NCBI GenBank assembly: GCA_041917975.1
Contig: JAYRWN010000274.1
Coordinates: 1 to 5,935, forward strand
Reading direction: 5' to 3'
Length of the DNA: 5,935 nucleotides
Origin: JAYRWN01 sp041917975
GTDB taxonomy: Bacteria > Bacteroidota > Bacteroidia > Chitinophagales > Saprospiraceae
Shown: piece by piece, positions 1 through 5,113 of the stretch
Layout: every line of letters begins with the position of its first letter
Numbering within the stretch: position 1 is the stretch's first letter
Position numbers and translations under genes: made by a program
Notes under the pieces: model-generated
What the model was told of the DNA's origin: nothing
The model's input: the letters and a program-made list of their open reading frames with translations, nothing else
The model's database searches: none

Positions 1-2
1 AA

Positions 3-101
3 CTGCCCTGGGGCTACCCGGCATCCATCTTGTTGAGTTTAGTGCCTCCGCTATGGTTCCGCGTCATTGATCCGCACTTGTCGAATTATCAAAAAAGTTA
101 A
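3..101 (+). CDS. C-terminal end of an AlkB-like alkane 1-monooxygenase (partial, cut by window edge)
   Basis: Only the last 32 codons are present, ending in TAA at 99-101. The peptide begins LPWGYPASILLSLVPPLWF and continues RVIDPHL. This resembles the extreme C terminus of membrane-bound AlkB-type non-haem di-iron hydroxylases (fatty-acid-desaturase superfamily, PF00487), which commonly end with a P-x-GY/SYP segment, a hydrophobic stretch, PPLWF and M/I-D-P. AlkB enzymes insert oxygen at the terminal carbon of medium-chain alkanes, using rubredoxin as electron donor. The catalytic histidine clusters would lie upstream and cannot be checked here. The frame is open to the left edge and no in-frame start is visible, so the gene begins outside the window. 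The call rests on a short tail; another member of the same hydroxylase superfamily is possible. Confidence 0.6.
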   Translation: MPWGYPASILLSLVPPLWFRVIDPHLSNYQKS

Positions 102-235
102 GGCCGGACGTGCGGTGAATACACGGCGAACCATATTCATATCTATACAAATAATTATGTGAAAGATGTTACAGATTTGCATTCAATTTTTTTAGTTTTA
201 CCAACATTAAACAATTAACCTAATTTCTATTGATC
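102..235. other. AT-rich spacer between the alkB-like tail and the haem protein gene
   Basis: No gene is visible in these 134 bases. They hold a weak inverted repeat, TGAATA (116-121) and TATTCA (134-139), separated by 12 bases. From about 140 onward the sequence is strongly AT-rich, as expected for a promoter region of the downstream gene. I found no clean Bacteroidota promoter of the TTTG/TAnnTTTG type; the nearest is CAGATTTG at about 171-178, with one mismatch and no good upstream partner. No intrinsic terminator for the upstream gene is obvious. Confidence 0.4.
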
Positions 236-604
236 ATGAAACAAGTAAAGTATTTTTTACCCTTGCTGTTGGCGGGTGGCTTCATGCTACAAAGTTCCGT
301 ATCCGCTTTCAAGCTGAAATACCCTAAAAAAGTAAATGAAGTCATTCAGGCCAAATGTTACGGCTGCCACAATCCGGCCGGCCAGAATGAAAAAGCCAAA
401 ACCGCTTTGAACTGGGACAACCTGCTGACCATGGATGTCATGGAACAAGGAAAAAAAGTAAAGGCCATCGCCGGCACATTAGATCAGGGCACCATGCCTC
501 CAAAAATGTTTTTGGAAAGAATGCCGGACAAAAAATTAACGGCTGATGAAGCAAAAATAATCAGTGCCTGGGCCAACAAAGCAGCCAAGAAATTGATGAA
601 ATAA
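236..604 (+). CDS. Small exported mono-haem c-type cytochrome-like protein
   Basis: The product is 122 residues from the ATG at 236. A TTG six bases upstream is in frame, but the ATG gives a normal signal peptide. Residues 1-24 form a signal sequence (Lys near the N terminus, a Leu/Ala/Gly hydrophobic core, a VSA-type cleavage site), so the protein is sent to the periplasm or outer face of the inner membrane. A single haem-attachment motif CYGCH lies at residues 41-45, where the cysteines would bind haem c and His45 would be the proximal ligand. The TMPPK segment at about 86-90 carries Met87, the likely distal ligand, as in other small c-type cytochromes with an MPP motif. The C terminus is lysine-rich and ends with a helix of the type LTADEAKIISAWANKAA, typical of the last helix of cytochrome c folds. 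The redox partner is unknown. It lies 134 bases after the alkB-like gene and is followed directly by its own terminator, so it is probably transcribed alone or as the last gene of that unit. Confidence 0.8.
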   Translation: MKQVKYFLPLLLAGGFMLQSSVSAFKLKYPKKVNEVIQAKCYGCHNPAGQNEKAKTALNWDNLLTMDVMEQGKKVKAIAGTLDQGTMPPKMFLERMPDKKLTADEAKIISAWANKAAKKLMK

Positions 605-623
605 TTAAAACATAACCAAAACC

Positions 624-665
624 AAAGAGCGGGAGATGTGCAAACGTCTTCCGCTTTTTCTTTTC
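624..665 (+). terminator. Intrinsic terminator after the haem protein gene
   Basis: A 15-base arm at 624-638 (AAAGAGCGGGAGATG) pairs with 645-659 (CGTCTTCCGCTTTTT) across a six-base loop (TGCAAA). All 15 positions pair if three G-T wobbles are allowed. The 3' arm runs into a T-rich tract (TTTTTCTTTT, 655-664). It sits 20 bases after the haem protein stop codon. The lycopene cyclase gene converges from the right and ends at 676. On the minus strand the hairpin is followed by a T/G-rich stretch, so it may also slow transcription from that side, though less strongly. Confidence 0.85.
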
Positions 666-675
666 CGGTGCCAGG

Positions 676-1365
676 CTACCACCGATTAAGGCGCCACTCA
701 TACACTACGGTAACAATGAGTAGTTTGAACATCATATAAATGCTGTCTTCCACCGGAATAGTCCCCATGCGCAGGCCCAGATTTTCAGCATTATTATACC
801 AGACCACCTGGTCCTCGATCCAGGAGCCGGTAAGGATGCCGTTGACAATAAAAAACGGGATCAACGAAACCAGGTAACCCGCTAAAAAACGGCTCCACAT
901 GGCCCGTTTAAAATCCATGCCGCGCAAGATGGTGATGAGCAGTCCGCAGCCGATAAAATTCACCGCCGTATACAACCGTTGGTAATGCCACACACCCAGA
1001 ATCATCAGCATTAGGCCTAGCCCTGAAAAAAAAGCAGGCGCCCAGGATGTCCAACGGTCTTGCGGAAAAAAATAAATCAACGCTTCATAGATAAATAAAC
1101 AAGCATAAGGGATGCAGAAAAAAAACAACCATTCTTCCACCGGCAACCCCCACCAGCTGGCTCCCAGCAGGTAGCGCGGATTAAAACCCCATACACTTTG
1201 CTGGGTAAAATAAATATCCCAGGGTAAAAAGACCAGCGCCATGGCCGCCAATCCCCAGAAAAGCGCCGGCCATTTGTCAGCAAAACGGATGCGCCTGTCC
1301 CAGGAAAACAAGAAGGGAAAGAGGATGGACCCCACATCAAGCACTAAGTATAAATAATGTTGCAT
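676..1365 (-). CDS. Lycopene beta-cyclase, fused CrtYc-CrtYd membrane type
   Basis: The product is a 229-residue, very hydrophobic protein with about seven membrane segments. It carries two copies of the signature of the heterodimeric/fused lycopene cyclase family (lycopene cyclase domain, TIGR03462-like). Copy one has PWDIYFT at about 48-54, then W59, N62, and LPVEEW at 74-79. Copy two has W189, N191, N195 and IPVEDS at 203-208. The acidic residues of the P-V-E-E/D motifs are the conserved residues of the family. The enzyme closes the psi ends of lycopene into beta rings to give beta-carotene, in the inner membrane. In actinobacteria the two halves are separate CrtYc and CrtYd subunits; here they are one chain of the usual fused length. 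The ATG at 1365 fits the family N terminus and no Shine-Dalgarno sequence is visible. No crtB, crtI or crtZ gene is in the window, so the rest of the carotenoid pathway must be elsewhere or just outside. Confidence 0.88.
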   Translation of the reverse strand: MQHYLYLVLDVGSILFPFLFSWDRRIRFADKWPALFWGLAAMALVFLPWDIYFTQQSVWGFNPRYLLGASWWGLPVEEWLFFFCIPYACLFIYEALIYFFPQDRWTSWAPAFFSGLGLMLMILGVWHYQRLYTAVNFIGCGLLITILRGMDFKRAMWSRFLAGYLVSLIPFFIVNGILTGSWIEDQVVWYNNAENLGLRMGTIPVEDSIYMMFKLLIVTVVYEWRLNRW

Positions 1366-1481
1366 ACCGGATGTAAAAACATAGTAACAGCTTTTATGCC
1401 GGTGTGTTTTTTAAAGGCCGAACATCTTGTCCCGGATACTAATGTCACCGGGAAAACGTTTTGAAGGAATAACAAAAATTT
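1366..1481. promoter_or_regulatory. Divergent intergenic region between the lycopene cyclase and lipoprotein genes
   Basis: These 116 bases must hold the promoters of both flanking genes. The clearest structure is an inverted repeat TCCCGG (1430-1435) / CCGGGA (1448-1453) with a 12-base centre, extendable past one mismatch. A second, looser pair is ACCGG (1366-1370) and CCGGT (1399-1403), next to the cyclase start codon. A short ATGT-AAAA-ACAT dyad lies at 1371-1382. GAAGGAA at 1463-1469 could be a ribosome-binding site for the ATG at 1482, at slightly long spacing. No promoter matches the Bacteroidota consensus well on either strand, so the regulatory role is inferred from position and symmetry only. 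Confidence 0.35.
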
Positions 1482-1898
1482 ATGACCATGAAAATAAGCT
1501 GGATGGCTCTTTGCCTGGGCGTTAGTTTAATTTTGGCCTCCTGCACCAAGGATGAGGTAGATGTGTTGCATGGCTCTTGGAGGATCACCGCCGCCAGCGT
1601 AGAACAGGATGTTCTGGGTAAGCTGGAGGCAACCAAAGCCTCGGGCACGGTGAACTTTAATGAAGATGGCACCGGCTCTCTTAACTATTCCTTTTCGGCC
1701 GAAGGACTGTCCGCCAGCTCATCCGGTCCGTTTACCTGGGTGGCCACCTCCGACCACATAACTCTAAATGGCGGAACAGCCGAGGAAGTTAACTGGCAAC
1801 GGCTGGAAAATAAAAATAAGAAACAAGTCATCCAGTTTACGGATACCGATGCTCAACAAGGAGGGGCAGTGACCATTACCCTGACTCTGGAAAAATAG
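1482..1898 (+). CDS. Small lipoprotein with a lipocalin-like domain
   Basis: The product is 138 residues from the ATG at 1482; a second ATG at 1488 is also possible. It begins with a type II signal peptide: MTMK, a hydrophobic core, then the lipobox ILASC, with the lipid-modified cysteine at residue 21. This predicts anchoring in the inner or outer membrane facing the periplasm. The mature part starts with LHGSWRITAA at about 29-38, resembling the GxW motif that opens lipocalin-like beta-barrel domains common in Bacteroidota (Lipocalin_4-like). A run of alternating strands follows, including GTVNFNEDGTGSLNY and GPFTWVATSDHITLNGG. There are no catalytic motifs; the ligand, if any, cannot be told from sequence. 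The gene stands alone, with divergent lycopene cyclase upstream and convergent arfB nine bases downstream. Confidence 0.75.
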   Translation: MTMKISWMALCLGVSLILASCTKDEVDVLHGSWRITAASVEQDVLGKLEATKASGTVNFNEDGTGSLNYSFSAEGLSASSSGPFTWVATSDHITLNGGTAEEVNWQRLENKNKKQVIQFTDTDAQQGGAVTITLTLEK

Positions 1899-1907
1899 GA
1901 TCCGGGT

Positions 1908-2321
1908 CTAATCCCAGTGCGGTTTATTGCGGGTTTGTTTAAGTTCGCTGGTTCGTTTCTTTTGCCGGATGCGTTCCTGTACGGCTTGCCTACTGGGACG
2001 CGTGGGTCTACGCGGTGGTGATACTTTTATGGCCGTCAGAATAATGGCTTTTAGTTTGACCAGGGCTTCGTGTTTATTCTGTAGCTGGCTGCGGTGTTTT
2101 TGTACTTTGATGACGATCAGCCCGTCCCGGAAATGTACGCCCTGGGCAGCGAGTAGACGTTGTTTATAGACCTCAGGCATGGGGTTATTCCGGATATCAA
2201 AAGTCAATTGGACGGCCGTTTCCACTTTATTAACATGTTGCCCCCCCGGGCCGCCGGAACGCATCGACTCCCAGACCAGTTCATACTCCTGAATGATGAT
2301 ATGCTCGTTTATCTTGATCAT
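1908..2321 (-). CDS. arfB: Alternative ribosome-rescue factor ArfB (peptidyl-tRNA hydrolase, YaeJ family)
   Basis: The product is 137 residues from the ATG at 2321, close to the 140 of E. coli ArfB. The frame extends 23 codons further upstream, but the ATG at 2321 gives the normal family N terminus (MIKINEHIII) and puts GGQ at residues 26-28, the same position as in E. coli. The catalytic loop SGGPGGQHVNKVETAV (22-37) belongs to the RF-1 domain (PF00472), whose glutamine in GGQ directs water to the ester bond of peptidyl-tRNA. The C-terminal tail is rich in Arg and Lys (RPTRPSRQAVQERIRQKK and beyond) and matches the tail that ArfB threads into the empty mRNA channel of ribosomes stalled without a stop codon. 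Such a short protein lacks the stop-codon-reading domain of RF1/RF2. The gene ends nine bases from the convergent lipoprotein gene, with no clear terminator between them. Confidence 0.93.
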   Translation of the reverse strand: MIKINEHIIIQEYELVWESMRSGGPGGQHVNKVETAVQLTFDIRNNPMPEVYKQRLLAAQGVHFRDGLIVIKVQKHRSQLQNKHEALVKLKAIILTAIKVSPPRRPTRPSRQAVQERIRQKKRTSELKQTRNKPHWD

Positions 2322-2494
2322 TACCGGCCTAAAGATACACACCCGGAGCGACCTACCGGAGCGGTGATGAGTTTGGCACAATATGAGCAATTATTTTACA
2401 CTATATAAACAATTGATTAAAAAGGGTTTCTATGGTGACTATAAAAAAATTTACCTAAATTGCCTTTAGATTCAAGTATATAAATAAATCTTCC
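2322..2494. promoter_or_regulatory. Divergent intergenic region between arfB and the glycosyltransferase gene
   Basis: These 173 bases must hold both promoters. Near arfB, the octamer CCGGAGCG occurs twice in direct orientation (2343-2350 and 2356-2363) with a 13-base period. The right half, from about 2390, is AT-rich and fits a promoter for the glycosyltransferase gene. Partial matches to Bacteroidota promoter elements occur, such as TTTG near 2372-2375 and TAAATTG at about 2457-2463, but no pair has correct spacing, so I do not assign one. No other gene is visible here. Confidence 0.35.
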
Positions 2495-3226
2495 GTGCAG
2501 GAAAACCAACTGATCAAAACTCTTTCGATCATTATCCCAGCTTATAATGAGGAGAAAACCATTGCCCATATCCTGGACCAGGTGTTGGCCGTGGAGCTTA
2601 TGGGGCAGATCTCCAAAGAAATTGTGGTGGTTAACGATTGTTCACGCGATCGCACGGAGGAAGAAATCACCAAATATATTTCTGACCATCCGGATACACC
2701 GATCCGATATTTTAAACACGACATAAATCAGGGTAAAGGTGCAGCTCTACACACCGGCATCCGTCAGGCTACGGGTCAAGCCATCATTGTCCAGGACGCT
2801 GATCTGGAGTATGATCCCCAGGAATTTAACCTTCTGCTGGCGCCGATGTTAAAAGGGGTGGCCGATGTGGTCTATGGGTCGCGTTTTATGGGAGGGAGCC
2901 CACACCGCATTTTATTCTTCTGGCATTCTATCGGCAATCAAATTCTGACTTTCATCAGCAACTGGTTTACCAATCTGAACCTCACGGATATGGAGACATG
3001 TTATAAACTGATCAAAGCGCCCATTCTCAAAAATCTGGATCTGCGGGAAAGGCGGTTTGGTTTCGAGCCGGAAGTCACCGCCAGGTTGTCCCGCGTGCCG
3101 GGCATACGTATTTATGAAGTGGGTATTTCTTATTACGGACGCACCTATGCTGAAGGGAAAAAAATAGGGTGGAAAGACGGATTCCGCGCTATTTATTGTA
3201 TTCTGAAGTACAATTTATTTTCATGA
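2495..3226 (+). CDS. Family 2 glycosyltransferase, dolichyl-phosphate glucose/mannose synthase-like
   Basis: The product is 243 residues with a GTG start at 2495; no in-frame ATG exists before about residue 36, and an in-frame stop lies at 2456-2458. The GT-A fold motifs are in order: SIIIPAYNEE (11-20), VVVNDCSRD (44-52), NQGKGAAL (78-85), DAD at 101-103 for metal and nucleotide-sugar binding, VYGSRFMGG (126-134), TDMETCYK (164-171) and FGFEPEV (188-194). The C terminus contains YYGRTYAEGKKIGW. This set is typical of bacterial relatives of DPM1/Alg5, which move a sugar from a nucleotide donor to polyprenyl phosphate at the cytosolic face of the membrane. There is no C-terminal membrane anchor, so it is a soluble or peripheral member. 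The sugar and acceptor cannot be read from the sequence. It appears to be a single-gene unit, and its stop TGA lies within the palindrome TCATGA. Confidence 0.88.
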   Translation: MQENQLIKTLSIIIPAYNEEKTIAHILDQVLAVELMGQISKEIVVVNDCSRDRTEEEITKYISDHPDTPIRYFKHDINQGKGAALHTGIRQATGQAIIVQDADLEYDPQEFNLLLAPMLKGVADVVYGSRFMGGSPHRILFFWHSIGNQILTFISNWFTNLNLTDMETCYKLIKAPILKNLDLRERRFGFEPEVTARLSRVPGIRIYEVGISYYGRTYAEGKKIGWKDGFRAIYCILKYNLFS

Positions 3227-3373
3227 GGTAATCCAGGTTGAAATCTTATTATACGCATCAACACCATTCTTGAACATCATCCTGAGGTTGCCCCACAGGT
3301 TAACCAATACCGCCTTTCCAAGGCTAAATATGGAGTATTGAAGTTCAAAAATAATTCTGCATTTACCATTCAA
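3221..3373 (-). other. Unexplained short open reading frame or gene remnant in spacer
   Basis: On the minus strand a frame stays open from an upstream TAA near 3466-3468 down to a TGA at 3221-3223, about 80 codons. The first plausible start is a TTG at 3373, giving 50 residues. The last part, from about residue 19, reads GKAVLVNLWGNLRMMFKNG and then VDAYNKISTWITS. It has a balanced, protein-like composition, unlike the AT-rich bases around it. There is no ATG until two adjacent methionines at residues 32-33 and no ribosome-binding site. I recognise no family. It could be a small gene, the tail of a decayed gene, a conserved intergenic repeat, or chance. A frame on the opposite strand (3242-3406) is also open for about 54 codons without an ATG, which weakens the coding case. 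Confidence 0.2.
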
Positions 3374-3459
3374 TTTTTCCGGCCAAAAAAGTTTAATAGA
3401 TTTTAATATAATAATTTTTACACTTATGCGCCAGGCGCAAAAATGTATTCTACGCCGCG
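3227..3459. other. Convergent spacer of 233 bases between the glycosyltransferase and methyltransferase genes
   Basis: This is the longest stretch without an assigned gene. Its left half (3227-3355) has near-genic base composition and contains the unexplained minus-strand frame described separately, as well as the perfect eight-base palindrome GGTTAACC at 3298-3305. The right half (about 3356-3426) is very AT-rich. A palindrome follows at 3427-3439, just before the end of the methyltransferase gene. I found no standard hairpin-plus-T-run terminator for either convergent gene. Confidence 0.5.
3427..3439. repeat. Short palindrome TGCGCC-A-GGCGCA
   Basis: Two six-base arms (3427-3432 and 3434-3439) are perfect inverted copies around a single A. 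As RNA it could fold only with a slightly larger loop, giving a four- or five-pair GC-rich stem. It lies 21 bases beyond the methyltransferase stop codon. Neither strand has a T-run on the correct side, so it is not a standard terminator, though it may help end transcription or stabilise the mRNA 3' end. Confidence 0.4.
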
Positions 3460-4098
3460 CTATTTTTTACGCGCTACCATCAGTCCATCGCGCAAGGGGA
3501 GGATCACATTTTCCATCCGTTCATCCGTAGCTACCCGTTTATTGAACGTCTGCATGGCTGCACTATCTACATCCTGAGGGCCAAAAACTACTTTACCACT
3601 CCACAAGACATTATCAACCAGAAATAACCCTCCCGGCGTGAGCATGGGGACCAGGACCTCATAATACCAGGTGTAATCTTGTTTGTTGGCATCCAGGTAC
3701 ACCAAATCGAATCCAGGAGCTAAAGTAGGTAGGATGGTCTTGGCGTCACCCAGAAGGATGTTAATATTTGGACCTGATTCGAGTCCTTGAACATGCTGTT
3801 GGATAAGGTGTGCGTATTCCGGATTGGCTTCGATGGTGATCAGTTTTGCCGTTGCGGGTAGTGCTGAAGCCAGGCATACAGTGGCATAGCCGGTAAAGGT
3901 ACCGATTTCCAGAACCCTGGAGGGCTGGTGCACTTTGGTCAGCAGATATAACCAGGATCCCTGAAGCGGGCCGGTAAGCATTTGCGGAGCGAGAGTTTTT
4001 AAGCCGGTTTGCCGCTCAATTTGGATGAGTCGTTTATGCGGCAATGTGCTATGGGCTGCGCAGTAGTTTTCCAATTTTTTTTGCCTTTCCGGAGACAT
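3460..4098 (-). CDS. Class I SAM-dependent O-methyltransferase (caffeoyl-CoA/catechol OMT-like)
   Basis: The product is 212 residues, a normal length for the bacterial Methyltransf_3 family (PF01596). SAM-binding motif I is VLEIGTFTGYA at 62-72. The acidic residue that holds the SAM ribose is Glu90 in ITIEANPEYA. The divalent-metal ligands of this family are present: Asp136 in YLDANKQDY, and Asp162-Asn163 in LVDNVLWSGKV. The C terminus LPLRDGLMVARKK matches the family's last strand. Such enzymes transfer a methyl group from SAM to a hydroxyl, often of a catechol, in a metal-dependent way; the bacterial substrates are mostly unknown. It is cytosolic, with no signal peptide. The start ATG lies 26 bases after the stop of the EamA transporter gene on the same strand, so the two are probably co-transcribed. 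It is the last gene of the likely three-gene unit. Confidence 0.9.
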   Translation of the reverse strand: MSPERQKKLENYCAAHSTLPHKRLIQIERQTGLKTLAPQMLTGPLQGSWLYLLTKVHQPSRVLEIGTFTGYATVCLASALPATAKLITIEANPEYAHLIQQHVQGLESGPNINILLGDAKTILPTLAPGFDLVYLDANKQDYTWYYEVLVPMLTPGGLFLVDNVLWSGKVVFGPQDVDSAAMQTFNKRVATDERMENVILPLRDGLMVARKK

Positions 4099-4124
4099 AC
4101 TATCTTGCTATGAATTGAAGAAAA

Positions 4125-5012
4125 TCAAATATGTTTATTTCTTTTGCGCTCCAATAGGGCATGCGCAAATATCAGGCTAATGATCCACATGGCTCCGGCA
4201 TAAAATGTCCACTGTAATTCTTTATGTTCGTCGAGCAACCACCAGGCCATCAGGATCCCGTACACCGGTTCCAGATTAAACGTCAGATTTACCGTGAACG
4301 GAGTGAGGTGTTTCAGCGCCTTAAGGCCGAGGATATAACCGATATTGGTGCAAACAAATGCTAACACCGCCAGGTAAAACCAATCCTTTGGATTGGGCCA
4401 CCTGGTATGGACAGAAGACCATATAAAATAGGGGATTAAGATCAGCGATATGGTTAACCAGGCTCCGGTCATTTCCCAAAAGGTGATGACCATCGGTGGA
4501 GTCGTGCCCATCCGTTTTTTATTAAGAATGGAAAATAATACAAACAGGAGAGTAGAACCTAACCCGACCAACACCCCCCAAAGTTGGTTAACCTGCAAAT
4601 CATGACTGATGAGCACCATGCCGGGAATGATCAACAGCCCAAGAACGGCATCGCGCCAGCGCAAAGCTGTACGTAATAACCAAGGCTCCAGAAAGGCTGA
4701 AAATAAGGCGCTGGTAGCCATACAAATCACTCCGATGGATGCATTGGCCAGTTTAATACTGCCAAAAAATAATAACCAATGTAATCCCACCAACCCGCCA
4801 ATGGCTAAAAAAACCCTGATCTCTTTGTTCGGTAGTTGTAAGGACTGCCGGAGATAACGCAGCATCAGCCACAATCCCAGACCTGCCAAACCCACGCGCC
4901 ACCATACTACAGCTAAAGCAGGCAGGCTGATCAGCGCCCCTAAAATAGAGGTGAGGCCAAACAGGACCATGGCGGCATGTAACTGAACGTAAGCGCGTGA
5001 TTTATACTCCAT
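4125..5012 (-). CDS. EamA/DMT-superfamily membrane transporter
   Basis: The product is 295 residues from the ATG at 5012. The frame stays open for 60 more codons, but that extension would overlap the upstream gene on the same strand and has no membrane-protein character, while the chosen start leads straight into the first helix (YVQLHAAMVLFGLTSILG). Ten hydrophobic helices can be counted, arranged as two EamA repeats (PF00892). Marks of the family include PALAVVWWRVGLAG after helix 1, FLEPWLL in repeat one, and TFNLEPVYGILMAWWLLDE near the end of repeat two. These proteins sit in the inner membrane and export or import small metabolites such as amino acids, nucleosides or sugars; the cargo cannot be predicted. 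The last residues are lysine- and arginine-rich (ERKRNKHI), consistent with a cytosolic C terminus. The TIM-barrel gene ends 101 bases upstream and the methyltransferase starts 26 bases downstream. An ATG at 5057 is a less likely start. Confidence 0.88.
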   Translation of the reverse strand: MEYKSRAYVQLHAAMVLFGLTSILGALISLPALAVVWWRVGLAGLGLWLMLRYLRQSLQLPNKEIRVFLAIGGLVGLHWLLFFGSIKLANASIGVICMATSALFSAFLEPWLLRTALRWRDAVLGLLIIPGMVLISHDLQVNQLWGVLVGLGSTLLFVLFSILNKKRMGTTPPMVITFWEMTGAWLTISLILIPYFIWSSVHTRWPNPKDWFYLAVLAFVCTNIGYILGLKALKHLTPFTVNLTFNLEPVYGILMAWWLLDEHKELQWTFYAGAMWIISLIFAHALLERKRNKHI

Positions 5013-5113
5013 ATCTAAAGTCGGTACAAAATAAAGCAAAGTTGGTGGTATAAACATGCGCTCCTGGCCGGGCCGGAAAAGACATAAACCCAAACCCACA
5101 CCTGTCGTCCCTG
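5013..5113 (-). other. 101-base gap inside the putative operon
   Basis: This gap between the TIM-barrel stop and the EamA start is long for an operon junction. It contains a tandem AAACCC-AAACCC (5086-5097, plus strand) and a GC-rich cluster at about 5064-5076 (GGCCGGGCCGG). On the minus strand a near-match to the Bacteroidota -7 box (TATTTTG, one base short of TAnnTTTG) lies about 20 bases before the EamA ATG, without a clear upstream partner. A separate promoter for the transporter is possible but not shown. Confidence 0.3.

Noticed and set aside
230..235. TTG start two codons before the haem protein ATG
   Set aside because: It adds only two residues, and the ATG at 236 already gives a complete signal peptide. 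No ribosome-binding site supports the TTG.
1077..1340. Alternative minus-strand frame inside the lycopene cyclase gene
   Set aside because: It is a shifted frame with low-likelihood composition, while the cyclase frame carries two copies of the family motif.
1371..1403. Candidate Bacteroidota promoter TATGTTTT upstream of the lycopene cyclase
   Set aside because: It would place the transcript start almost on the start codon, and no upstream TTG-type box lies at the right distance.
2322..2390. Upstream extension of the arfB frame by 23 codons to an ATG at 2390
   Set aside because: The extension has no family similarity and would move GGQ away from its usual residue 26-28 position. It also overlaps the likely promoter region.
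1927..2408. Two plus-strand frames opposite arfB (1927-2169 and 2160-2408)
   Set aside because: They are antisense shadows of the clearly conserved ArfB coding frame and have no recognisable domain.
5086..5097. Tandem AAACCC resembling a telomere-type repeat
   Set aside because: There are only two units, which is expected by chance, and nothing else suggests a replicon end.
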